Assembly (NCBI GenBank): GCA_038227745.1
Contig: JBBRPS010000541.1
Coordinates: 1-7,194 of the forward strand
Direction of reading: 5' to 3'
Source: DASPXY01 sp038227745
GTDB taxonomy: Bacteria; Planctomycetota; Planctomycetia; Gemmatales; Gemmataceae
DNA: 7,194 bases
Part shown: one piece after another, positions 1 through 5,876 of the stretch
Numbering within the stretch: the stretch's first letter is position 1
Layout: each line of letters begins with the position of its first letter
Position numbers and translations under genes: made by a program
The notes under the pieces: model-generated
The model's input: only the letters and a program-made list of their open reading frames with translations
Told to the model about the DNA's origin: nothing
Database searches by the model: none

Positions 1-1243
1 ATCGGGGGTTCCGCGCTTTCCCCCACTTCGTGAAGCCGATGTGGAGCAGGTTCAGGGCGTTGAACGGGTCCGCGGAGGTGACGACCGCGGCGGCGACGCC
101 GACCCGCTCCAGCCGGCCGGCCCAGTCCGCGTGGACCAGGCTCAGGGTGCGCACGGGATCGCCGGAGGCCACGACGGTCGCGGCCGCCGTCAACCGCTGG
201 ACCTGGCCGGGCCGCAGTAGCCCCGTGGACTTCGGCGGCTCCCTGGTAGTGTCCGTCAGGTGCAGGACCAGGACCACGACCGCCAGGACGCCGAAAATCA
301 TCAGGCCGAGCCGCCAGGTTTCTTTCCCACTGCGGCGGCCCAGCAGCGCGTTCAGCTCCTCCTGGTCCCTGGACTCCGCGGCGACCTGCAGGCGCAGCTC
401 ATAGTTGCCCGGCGGGTACTCCGCCGCCTGGTCCTCGCTGGTGTACCCGGCGAACTCCGGGCCCTCGGCGCGGCGAACGATGAGCGCGTCGAAGCCCAGG
501 GCGTTGCCGAACGCGAAGCTGGCGGGCCACAGTTCGCCGCGCGTGCGCGTCGGCAGGAGCGTCCACAGGCCGCGTATCAGCCCAGTGTCCGGCCCAGGCC
601 GCTCGAACACGACGCGGCCGCCGTCCACCAGCACTTGCACGCCGCCGAGCAGGGCCGGGCTCTCGGCCGTTTCGGCCGTCAGCGCCTCGTCCCGGGCCAG
701 CCGCGGCTCGTCCTCCGCGGGGGGTGGCTCCTGGTCCTCGGCGAGGGCGTGCGCCTTGACGCGCTGCAGGATGCGCTGTACGTCTTCGACGGTGCGCGGC
801 GGCAGCGGCTCGGCGGGCAGCGTCAGGGGGGGCAGCGGACCGGGGTCGCCCCACGGCGGCGGGAAGCGGTCGGCCAGCGCGAACGGATCGCCAAGATAAG
901 CAGTGTAGGCGGCGCGCGGCAGCACCAGAACGCGGAAGCCGAGCGCGACGGTCTGCGACGCCTCGCCCGGCTCCAGGTCGGCGACCTGCACGACGGCGAC
1001 GTGCTGTTTGCCCAGCGGGCGGGCGAACACGGCCGTGGGACAGGCCACGCCGGACGGCCGCTCGCCGAAGCCGCGGACGAGTGCCTCGGCGGCGGGTAGC
1101 CAGTCATCGGCGAAGCCAGGAGAGCGGCGGAGCAGAGACGGGGCCTCGCCGTCGGCGCGGCGGTAGACGGTCTGCTCGATCGGGATGACGCCCGCGGCGG
1201 GTGGCGGCGCGGACGGCCGGGTTGCGGTGTCGTGGGTAGCCAT
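1..1243 (-). CDS. Unknown single-pass membrane protein, possibly GAP1-like (C-terminus cut by window edge)
   Basis: Reading from ATG at 1243 down to the left edge gives about 414 codons without a stop, with GC-rich third positions throughout. The visible protein has a globular N-terminal part with IEQTVYRR near residue 23, GVACPTAVFARPLGK near 60-75 and LWPASFAFGNALGF at about 238-251. One transmembrane helix follows at about 312-333 (LMIFGVLAVVVLVLHL). The remaining 80 residues hold two copies of a 30-residue repeat (354-383 and 384-413) and run off the window. The N-terminal layout resembles planctomycete proteins related to the GTPase-associated GAP1 N-terminal domains of predicted conflict systems. 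That is recall of a pattern, not a search result, and the function should be treated as unknown. No clear Shine-Dalgarno precedes the ATG; a TAGAAT hexamer lies just upstream, so the message could be leaderless. The gene is divergent from the small membrane protein gene at 1323. Confidence 0.8.
   Translation of the reverse strand, partial: MATHDTATRPSAPPPAAGVIPIEQTVYRRADGEAPSLLRRSPGFADDWLPAAEALVRGFGERPSGVACPTAVFARPLGKQHVAVVQVADLEPGEASQTVALGFRVLVLPRAAYTAYLGDPFALADRFPPPWGDPGPLPPLTLPAEPLPPRTVEDVQRILQRVKAHALAEDQEPPPAEDEPRLARDEALTAETAESPALLGGVQVLVDGGRVVFERPGPDTGLIRGLWTLLPTRTRGELWPASFAFGNALGFDALIVRRAEGPEFAGYTSEDQAAEYPPGNYELRLQVAAESRDQEELNALLGRRSGKETWRLGLMIFGVLAVVVLVLHLTDTTREPPKSTGLLRPGQVQRLTAAATVVASGDPVRTLSLVHADWAGRLERVGVAAAVVTSADPFNALNLLHIGFTKWGKARNPR
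41..220 (-). repeat. Two tandem 90-bp (30-residue) repeats inside the unknown membrane protein gene
   Basis: On the minus strand, copy 1 encodes AATVVASGDPVRTLSLVH and copy 2 encodes AAAVVTSADPFNALNLLH, exactly 30 residues later. At the DNA level 41-100 and 131-190 match at about 39 of 60 positions (hand count). The shared residues include AA, VV, S, DP, L, L and H. The repeat follows the transmembrane helix and may continue past the window edge, so the copy number is unknown. Confidence 0.65.
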
Positions 1244-1249
1244 CGCGTT

Positions 1250-1255
1250 ATTCTA
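1250..1255 (-). promoter_or_regulatory. Possible -10 element for the unknown membrane protein gene
   Basis: The minus strand reads TAGAAT here, one base from TATAAT, and ends 7 bases before the ATG at 1243. If used, transcription would start at or next to the start codon, giving a leaderless message. That fits the absence of a Shine-Dalgarno sequence. No good -35 hexamer is seen 16-18 bases further upstream, so the call is weak. Confidence 0.25.
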
Positions 1256-1322
1256 TTGCCGTCCGGCGAGCGACGACGGATATTGAATTGAGGGTCGCGT
1301 GCTTCGGGGAGGCGGTGACGAG

Positions 1323-1577
1323 ATGAGCGTGAAAACGATACCGCAGTCGCGGCGGCGTGGTCGGCTCGGCAGCCCGGCGCGGGGTACTCTGTCCTCCGTA
1401 CGCGCAGGCGACGTCCCGCCATCCCCGGGTCGGGCGCGGTCGCCGTTCGGCTGGAGGTGGTTCGCGGCGCTGCTGCTCGGCGGCTACCTGATCTTCGCCC
1501 ACGGCTGCCACGGCGACGAGGACAACGAACTGCTCGCCGCGACCGGGCTTCGCAGCCGCTTGGCGAGTTCCGAGTAG
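1323..1577 (+). CDS. Small single-pass membrane protein, hypothetical
   Basis: This 84-residue protein has an arginine- and proline-rich N-terminal half (residues 1-43), one hydrophobic segment at about 45-61 (WRWFAALLLGGYLIFAHGC) and a short acidic stretch, GDEDNE, at 64-69. The positive-inside pattern suggests the basic N-terminus is cytoplasmic. Cys62 directly follows the helix, but AHGC is a poor lipobox. I chose the ATG at 1323 over an in-frame GTG at 1299 because GGGGAGG at 1306-1312 is a good Shine-Dalgarno sequence about 10 bases before it. Third positions are GC-rich in the second half, which supports coding. The gene is divergent from the minus-strand gene starting at 1243. I do not recognise a family. 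Confidence 0.5.
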   Translation: MSVKTIPQSRRRGRLGSPARGTLSSVRAGDVPPSPGRARSPFGWRWFAALLLGGYLIFAHGCHGDEDNELLAATGLRSRLASSE

Positions 1578-1624
1578 AGTAGCTGTCGAGCCTGAGTTTT
1601 TCGTCTTTTTCAGCATCCTCGCTG

Positions 1625-1630
1625 TATAAT
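1625..1630 (+). promoter_or_regulatory. Candidate -10 promoter element for the kaiC operon
   Basis: A perfect TATAAT lies in a locally AT-rich stretch of an otherwise GC-rich region, about 97 bases before the ATG at 1727. The T-rich stretch at 1597-1610 occupies the -35 zone but offers no close match to TTGACA. A start near 1637 would give a leader of about 90 bases. Promoter consensus in planctomycetes is poorly defined, so this is a suggestion. Confidence 0.4.
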
Positions 1631-1726
1631 TACCATTCGTGTCCGCCACGATGGCGAGCGGAATTTAGTCCCTGCAACAAGGCGAGCGGCGGGGTTTATC
1701 AGCATGGGGCACGAGAAACGCACCCG

Positions 1727-2164
1727 ATGAGTACGGCTCACCCCTCTCTGCAAGATCTGGCTCGGCGATTGCTCGCCGTCGAGGCGGCGCGCGCCAAACC
1801 GTCCGATGCCCACGTCGAGGAAGCGGTGCGGGTCTGCGAGAAGTTGCGCGTGCCACTCGTGAAGCTCGCCGGCCTTGCCAGCTTTGCGTCGCTCTTGTCT
1901 CGGGCCTTGGCCCTGGCCAGGGCGGAGGTCCTCGCGCTCGGGGCGGTGCGCGTCCGGGCGGACGGCTCCTTGGAGGGGCTCGATGAGATCGAGCGAACCC
2001 AAAGCTCGGAGGCGTCAGGGAAGGGGGCGGTCGTTCTCGTGGCTCAATTGCTGGGGCTACTGGTTACCTTCATTGGCGAACCTCTAACGCTGCGTCTGGT
2101 GCGCGACGCCTGGCCGGGCGTATCCCTGGATAGATCGGATGGGAGAAGCGAGACAAAAGCATGA
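1727..2164 (+). CDS. Small helical protein upstream of and coupled to the KaiC-like gene, hypothetical
   Basis: The 145-residue product is alanine- and leucine-rich and probably mostly helical. A charged N-terminal half (1-90) is followed by a hydrophobic segment at about 101-116 (AVVLVAQLLGLLVTFI), then GEPLTLRLVRDAWP and a polar tail. The hydrophobic stretch may be a membrane helix or a buried core helix. Its TGA overlaps the ATG of the KaiC-like gene (ATGA at 2161-2164), which points to translational coupling and a shared role. The start codon has no strong Shine-Dalgarno. I know of similar small proteins next to KaiC-like genes in planctomycetes only as an impression; no function is assigned. 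A KaiC partner, adaptor or membrane anchor is an inference from position alone. Confidence 0.75.
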   Translation: MSTAHPSLQDLARRLLAVEAARAKPSDAHVEEAVRVCEKLRVPLVKLAGLASFASLLSRALALARAEVLALGAVRVRADGSLEGLDEIERTQSSEASGKGAVVLVAQLLGLLVTFIGEPLTLRLVRDAWPGVSLDRSDGRSETKA

Positions 2165-3657
2165 GCGGACACGACAAGGTAGCAATCAAGAAGCTGGCCA
2201 CCGGCGTGCCGGGTCTCGATGAGATCTTGGGCGGCGGCCTGCCGGAGTATTCCTTCAACATCATCGCGGGCGCTCCCGGCAGCGGCAAGACCACGCTGGC
2301 CCATCAGATATTGTTCGCCAACGCCACCCCGGAGCGGCCGGTCCTCTATTTCACCGTGCTGGGCGAACCGGCCATCAAGATGCTGCGCTATCAGCAGCAG
2401 TTTCAGTTCTTCGATCCGGCCAAGTTGAACGATTCCGTCCGCTTCATCAACCTCAGCCAGCTGGTGCTGGAGGCCGACCTCAACGCGGTCCTGGCGGAGA
2501 TCGTGCGCGCGGTCGAGGCCGCCAGTCCCGGCTTCGTCGTGGTGGACTCTTTTCGCACGGCGGTGCGCAGGGTCCAGGCCATTGAAGGCGATGTGGAACT
2601 CCAGGGGTTCATCCAGCGGCTCGCCCTTCACCTGACGAGTTGGCAGGCGACCACGTTCCTCATCGGCGAATACCTCGAAGTGGAGATTCGCGACAATCCC
2701 GTCTTCACGGTCGCCGACGGACTGTTCTGGCTCTCCCAGCACGTGGATCGGAACTCCATCGTGCGCAAGCTGCAGATCGTGAAATTGCGCGGGCAAGCCT
2801 CGGTGCCGGGGCTGCACACGTTCCGCATCACCGATGCCGGGCTGCAAACCTTCCCGCGCACCTTCGGGCTCACCGGAAAAGGGGACAGGCCCAAAGGCTC
2901 ACAGCGTTTGTCCACCGGCATCGGCAAGTTCGATGAGCTTCTGCACGGCGGCATCCCCGAAGGCGACAGCCTGCTGGTGACCGGGCCGTCCGGGGCGGGC
3001 AAGACGCTGTTCGGCACGCAGTTCATCGCCGAGGGGCTCGCGCATGGCGAACCGGGCATCATCGCCATCTTCGAGGAGCTGGCCGAACAGTACGTGAGGC
3101 GGGCCGCCTCGTTCGGCTTCGACTTCGACGCGCCGCGGAAGAACGGCAAGCTGGAGATCATTTACCTGCGTCCCTTGGACCTCTCCGTGGATGAAACCGT
3201 CCATGAGATCGTGACCGCGGTCAAGAAGATCGGCGCCAAGCGGCTGGTCATCGACTCGCTGGTGGGCTTCGAGATGGCTCTGGCGCCCGACTTCCGCACC
3301 GATTTTCGCGAGTCGCTCTATCGCATGATCGGCGCGCTCACGCGGCTGGGCGTGACGATCATCAGCACCGTCGAGGTGGAAGAGGACTTCACCTCGATGG
3401 GCCTGAGCAACTTCACGATCTCGTTCCTCGCCGAAGACATCGTCCGCCTGCGCTACGTTTCGATCAATGGCCAGCTCCGCAGAATGCTGTTGGTGGTCAA
3501 GATGCGCGGCAGCGCGCACAGCATCGACATGCACGAATACCAGATCACCGACAAGGGCTTGGTCATCGGCGAGCCTCTGCGCGGCTACCGCGGCCTCACC
3601 AGCGGCATTCCCGGGCCGTGGACAGTCCGCGATGAACCGGAGGCGTCGGGGGAATAA
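2161..3657 (+). CDS. KaiC-like two-domain RecA/RAD55-type ATPase
   Basis: The 498-residue protein has two tandem KaiC/RecA ATPase domains, close to the roughly 520 residues of cyanobacterial KaiC. Domain 1 (about 8-245) has Walker A GAPGSGKT at 37-44 and a Walker B strand ending in Asp129 (FVVVDS). Domain 2 (about 250-480) has Walker A GPSGAGKT at 275-282, FEEL with the catalytic-type glutamates 305-306, and Walker B VIDS with Asp365. In domain 1 the matching position reads TVLGEP (65-70), so the glutamate pair is not conserved there. Aligned by eye through RLRYV and KMRGS, the KaiC phosphosites Ser431/Thr432 become Ser421/Phe422, leaving one possible acceptor. Such proteins bind and hydrolyse ATP and often form hexamers; in cyanobacteria KaiC is the clock core. 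Here it lies between a small coupled protein and a hybrid histidine kinase, with no kaiA or kaiB, so a signalling role is likelier than a clock. I leave the symbol blank because orthology with kaiC is not established. Confidence 0.93.
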   Translation: MSGHDKVAIKKLATGVPGLDEILGGGLPEYSFNIIAGAPGSGKTTLAHQILFANATPERPVLYFTVLGEPAIKMLRYQQQFQFFDPAKLNDSVRFINLSQLVLEADLNAVLAEIVRAVEAASPGFVVVDSFRTAVRRVQAIEGDVELQGFIQRLALHLTSWQATTFLIGEYLEVEIRDNPVFTVADGLFWLSQHVDRNSIVRKLQIVKLRGQASVPGLHTFRITDAGLQTFPRTFGLTGKGDRPKGSQRLSTGIGKFDELLHGGIPEGDSLLVTGPSGAGKTLFGTQFIAEGLAHGEPGIIAIFEELAEQYVRRAASFGFDFDAPRKNGKLEIIYLRPLDLSVDETVHEIVTAVKKIGAKRLVIDSLVGFEMALAPDFRTDFRESLYRMIGALTRLGVTIISTVEVEEDFTSMGLSNFTISFLAEDIVRLRYVSINGQLRRMLLVVKMRGSAHSIDMHEYQITDKGLVIGEPLRGYRGLTSGIPGPWTVRDEPEASGE

Positions 3658-3659
3658 CC

Positions 3660-3739
3660 GGCGAGCCGGGAGCGTGAGCGACCGGTGTGAAGGTGCAGCG
3701 ACTGACACTATCACCGGTCGCTCACGCTCCCGGCTCGCC
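3660..3739. repeat. Perfect 28-bp inverted repeat between the KaiC-like and kinase genes
   Basis: The arms 3660-3687 and 3712-3739 are exact reverse complements around a 24-base loop. The left arm starts GGCGAGCCGGGAGCG and ends ACCGGTG. The element begins three bases after the KaiC-like stop codon and fills most of the 115-base gap before the kinase start. No T-tract follows, so it is not a classical intrinsic terminator. It looks like an extragenic palindrome that could stabilise the upstream message, lower transcription into the kinase gene, or be a dispersed mobile repeat. Related palindromes are, to my recollection, common in Gemmata-type genomes. Confidence 0.9.
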
Positions 3740-3772
3740 AATCGGAGCAAGCTGAACCAGCAGGGGTGCGTC

Positions 3773-5422
3773 ATGCCTCATGATGGAGCATCTGCCAAGG
3801 CGCAGCATCCGTTCGAGCTTCCGCGCCTGAGCCGGTACTTTTCCGAGTTTTCCCCTCTCCCGATGATCGCCGTCGAAGGGACGACGCACGTCGTGCGCCA
3901 CCTCAACGCCGCCTTCGCGCGCCTCGTCGGGAAGGAGCGAACGGAACTGGTCGGCCGTCCCTTCGCCGAGGCCGTCCCGGAAGAGGAGGCTAATGGATGC
4001 CTCGCGCTGCTCGACCGCGTGTATCGCACGGGAACGCCCGAGAATTTGTGCGAGCAGGAACGTCGCAGCCTCACGCCGCCGGCCTACTGGTCTTATGCGG
4101 TGTGGGCCATCCTCGGGGAGGACGAACGGCCGGGGGGGCTCATGATCCAGGTGAAGGACGATACGGAGATCGCGCTCTTCCGAAAACAAGCGACGGAGAT
4201 GAACGAGGCGCTCGTCCTCTCTTCCGTTCGGCAACACGAGCTTACGGAAACGGCGGAGAACCTGAACGCCTGCCTGAAGGCCTCCATCGAGGGCAGAGAC
4301 CACTTCATCGCGGTGCTGAGCCACGAACTTCGCAACCCCTTGGCCCCGATCCGCAACGGGCTGCAAATCCTCAAGCAGGTCGGGAACGATCCCGTCGCGT
4401 CGGCGAACGTCGGGTCCATGATGGAGCGTCAGTTGAGCCAACTGGTGCGCCTGGTAGACGATCTGCTCGACGTGAGCCGGATCACGTTGGGCAAGCTGGA
4501 GCTCCGCAAGGAGCGCGTGGAATTGGCGACGGTGGTGGGGAACGCCGTGGAGGCGAGCCGCACGCCGATCGAGCAACAAGGCCACGAGCTGACCGTCGTG
4601 CTGCCCCCCACCCCGATCCTGCTGGACGCCGACCCGATTCGTCTGGCCCAGGTTTTCCAGAACCTGTTGAACAACGCAGCCAAGTACAGCGACAAGGGCG
4701 GACAGATCCGACTCTCCGCCGAATTGGCGAGCGCCCCCGACGAGGTCGTGGTCCGCGTCAAGGACTCCGGGATCGGCATCCCCGCCGCCCAATTGTCGAA
4801 CGTCTTCGAGATCTTTTTGCAGGTGGACAAGGCGTGGAAGCGGGTGCAGGGCGGATTGGGGATCGGGTTGTCTCTGGTCAAGGGGTTCGTCGAGATGCAC
4901 GGCGGCCGGGTCGAGGCCCACAGCGACGGCCCCGGCAAGGGGAGCGAGTTCGTCGTCCGCCTGCCCCTTTGGAAGGAGGAAGGCGGAAGGAGGAAGGAGG
5001 AATCGGAAACCGATCCGGCTCATCCTTCATCCTTCATCCCTCCTCCTTCCAAGCGCCGCATCCTCGTCGTGGACGACATCCGGGACAACGCCGACAGCCT
5101 GGCGCTGCTGCTGCGGCTCATGGGGCACGAGATCGCCACGGCCCACGACGGCCTCGAAGCCGTGGAAGCCGCCGGGACCTTTCGGCCCGACGTGATCCTT
5201 CTGGACATCGGCCTCCCCAAGATGAATGGGTATGAAGCGGCCCGCCGCATCCGCGCGCAGCCGTGGGGCCAGGGCATGGTCTTGACCGCCTTGACCGGCT
5301 GGGGACAGGAGGAAGACCGACTCCGCTCGGCGGCAGCGGGTTTCGACCATCACCTCGTCAAGCCGGTAGACCCCGTGGAACTCGAGAAACTGCTGGCCGA
5401 GCTGGCGCCTCCACAACGATGA
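3773..5422 (+). CDS. Soluble hybrid histidine kinase (PAS - HisKA - HATPase - receiver)
   Basis: The 549-residue protein has a PAS domain (about 22-131), a helical linker, a dimerisation and phosphoacceptor domain with His184 in SHELRNPL (183-190), and an ATP-binding domain. The latter has an N-box FQNLLNNAAKYS around Asn297/Asn301, DSGIGIP at 331-337, an F-box FEIF at 345-348 and GGLGIGL at 360-366. A C-terminal receiver follows from about residue 425, with phospho-acceptor Asp478 (LLDIGLPKMNG), Thr508 and Lys530. All catalytic residues are present. No transmembrane segment is seen, so it should sense a cytoplasmic signal through PAS. I start at ATG 3773, with AGGGG at 3762-3766 as Shine-Dalgarno; the frame is open back to 3467, but that would overlap the KaiC-like gene and translate the palindrome. 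Phosphate is expected to pass from His184 to Asp478; no separate output domain is encoded, so the next partner is unknown. The linker before the receiver carries a low-complexity insertion. Confidence 0.95.
   Translation: MPHDGASAKAQHPFELPRLSRYFSEFSPLPMIAVEGTTHVVRHLNAAFARLVGKERTELVGRPFAEAVPEEEANGCLALLDRVYRTGTPENLCEQERRSLTPPAYWSYAVWAILGEDERPGGLMIQVKDDTEIALFRKQATEMNEALVLSSVRQHELTETAENLNACLKASIEGRDHFIAVLSHELRNPLAPIRNGLQILKQVGNDPVASANVGSMMERQLSQLVRLVDDLLDVSRITLGKLELRKERVELATVVGNAVEASRTPIEQQGHELTVVLPPTPILLDADPIRLAQVFQNLLNNAAKYSDKGGQIRLSAELASAPDEVVVRVKDSGIGIPAAQLSNVFEIFLQVDKAWKRVQGGLGIGLSLVKGFVEMHGGRVEAHSDGPGKGSEFVVRLPLWKEEGGRRKEESETDPAHPSSFIPPPSKRRILVVDDIRDNADSLALLLRLMGHEIATAHDGLEAVEAAGTFRPDVILLDIGLPKMNGYEAARRIRAQPWGQGMVLTALTGWGQEEDRLRSAAAGFDHHLVKPVDPVELEKLLAELAPPQR
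4971..5050. repeat. Purine/pyrimidine imperfect inverted repeat inside the kinase gene
   Basis: A purine tract (from GGAAGGAGGAAGG at 4971) is followed by a pyrimidine tract (CATCCTTCATCC repeats at 5021-5040, ending TCCTCCTTCC at 5050). The outer 11 bases of each side pair with one mismatch or none, and a small perfect hairpin, ATCGG-AAA-CCGAT at 5002-5014, sits near the centre. It encodes a polar linker, from KEEGGRRKEE through PSSFIPPPSK, joining the ATP-binding and receiver domains. The element keeps the frame open, and looks like an inserted palindromic repeat that became part of the protein. Confidence 0.7.
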
Positions 5423-5437
5423 AATGATGAGTTGAAT

Positions 5438-5464
5438 GTAGGGCGGACCAGGGGTCCGCCCTAC
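5438..5464. terminator. 12-bp perfect hairpin after the kinase gene, likely operon end
   Basis: GTAGGGCGGACC at 5438-5449 and its exact reverse complement at 5453-5464 enclose a 3-base AGG loop, 15 bases after the kinase stop codon. The stem is very stable. No run of T follows on either strand, so this may be a Rho-aided or mRNA-stabilising hairpin, or another copy of a dispersed palindrome. Its position at the end of a convergent arrangement fits a terminator role. Confidence 0.6.
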
Positions 5465-5497
5465 CCATCCAAACAACCGTGACGGAACACGAGTGGG

Positions 5498-5680
5498 TCA
5501 CTTGCCATGTGCGTAGCCATAACGGGGCGGCTGGCGTCGGCGCACCGGCTTGCGGCTGTAAGCGCCCGAGCCGCCCTGCCGCTGTCGGCGTTCGCGCTGG
5601 CGTTCCCGTCGCCGACGACGCTTGCCACCCCACACGAACGGCATCGGCTCCTTGTTCCCGTGTTCGGCGACCGCCGCCAA
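5498..5680 (-). pseudogene. Possible gene remnant encoding a very basic C-terminal tail
   Basis: The minus-strand frame encodes about 60 residues from a TTG at 5680: AAVAEHGNKEPMPFVWGGK, then an arginine-rich run (KRRRRRERQRERRQRQ) and a tail ending RRQPPRYGYAHGK. The frame is open a little further, to a TGA at 5702-5704 inside the neighbouring palindrome, and has no ATG or Shine-Dalgarno. It could be the 3' end of a gene whose front was cut off when the palindrome inserted. The PFVW motif is loosely like the end of IS630-type transposases, which is a weak hint only. It may also be a small nucleic-acid-binding protein or chance. Confidence 0.3.
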
Positions 5681-5691
5681 CCAGGCCAGGG

Positions 5692-5758
5692 GAAATTGGT
5701 GTCAGTTCATTTTCTCGCCGCCCGCTGGGCGGCGAGAAAATGAACTGACACCAATTTC
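5692..5758. repeat. Perfect 32-bp inverted repeat, REP/MITE-like
   Basis: Arms 5692-5723 and 5727-5758 are exact reverse complements with a 3-base GCT loop. Each arm begins GAAATTGGTGTCAGTTC and ends TCTCGCCGCCC toward the loop. Beyond the arms, pairing can continue between GGG at 5689-5691 and CCC on the right if two bases (5759-5760) bulge out. The AT-rich outer arm contrasts with the GC-rich host sequence, suggesting an imported element. It resembles the hairpins mobilised by REP-associated tyrosine transposases (IS200/IS605-like), but no transposase gene lies in the window. Confidence 0.9.
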
Positions 5759-5876
5759 GTCCCCCCAATCAGCAACAGGAGGAGGCCCCGGTTGATCAGA
5801 CGGCTCTGCTCCGTCACGTGGGAGATTCCTCAACAACAAGAGAATGGTACCGGCACTTTTCTTGAACGCGAACGAG

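Larger units (their letters stand above)
5465..5876. other. Region without a confident gene between the kinase and DUF1501 remnant
   Basis: This stretch separates genes pointing toward each other. It contains a doubtful minus-strand ORF (5498-5680) and the 32-bp inverted repeat (5692-5758). The final part, 5759-5876, shows only a small GACGG/CCGTC dyad at about 5799-5815 and no convincing coding signal. Plus-strand reading frames starting near 5479 and 5507 are low-quality and read through the palindrome, so they are not called. Everything here could be gene debris left by insertion and deletion. Confidence 0.5.

Noticed and set aside
260..1099. 279-codon open frame on the plus strand
   Set aside because: It is antisense to the minus-strand gene 1-1243, whose translation has the coherent domain-like composition and a transmembrane helix; the plus frame gives Arg/Gln-rich sequence typical of a GC-rich shadow.
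823..1649. Minus-strand frames of 133 and 199 codons around the divergent promoter
   Set aside because: They are rich in Arg, Pro and Ser, overlap the better-supported genes at 1-1243 and 1323-1577, and have no recognisable motif.
3467..3772. Upstream extension of the histidine kinase frame
   Set aside because: It would overlap the KaiC-like gene by about 190 bases and translate the 28-bp palindrome; the ATG at 3773 has a clear AGGGG site.
3722..5235. Long frames of over 400 codons on both strands across the kinase gene
   Set aside because: They overlap a kinase with every catalytic motif intact and encode low-complexity Arg/Gly or His/Asp-rich sequence, as expected for shadows of GC-rich coding DNA.
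2161..5422. Full circadian kaiABC-type clock
   Set aside because: Only a KaiC-like protein is present, with altered catalytic and phosphorylation positions; no KaiA or KaiB homologue is seen, so a clock claim is not supported.
5478..5502. GTGAC ... GTCAC dyad
   Set aside because: Only five paired bases with a 13-base loop; expected by chance in this composition.
5358..5768. Frames on both strands reading through the 32-bp palindrome
   Set aside because: A palindrome gives related codons on both strands; these frames have no start signal and no motif.
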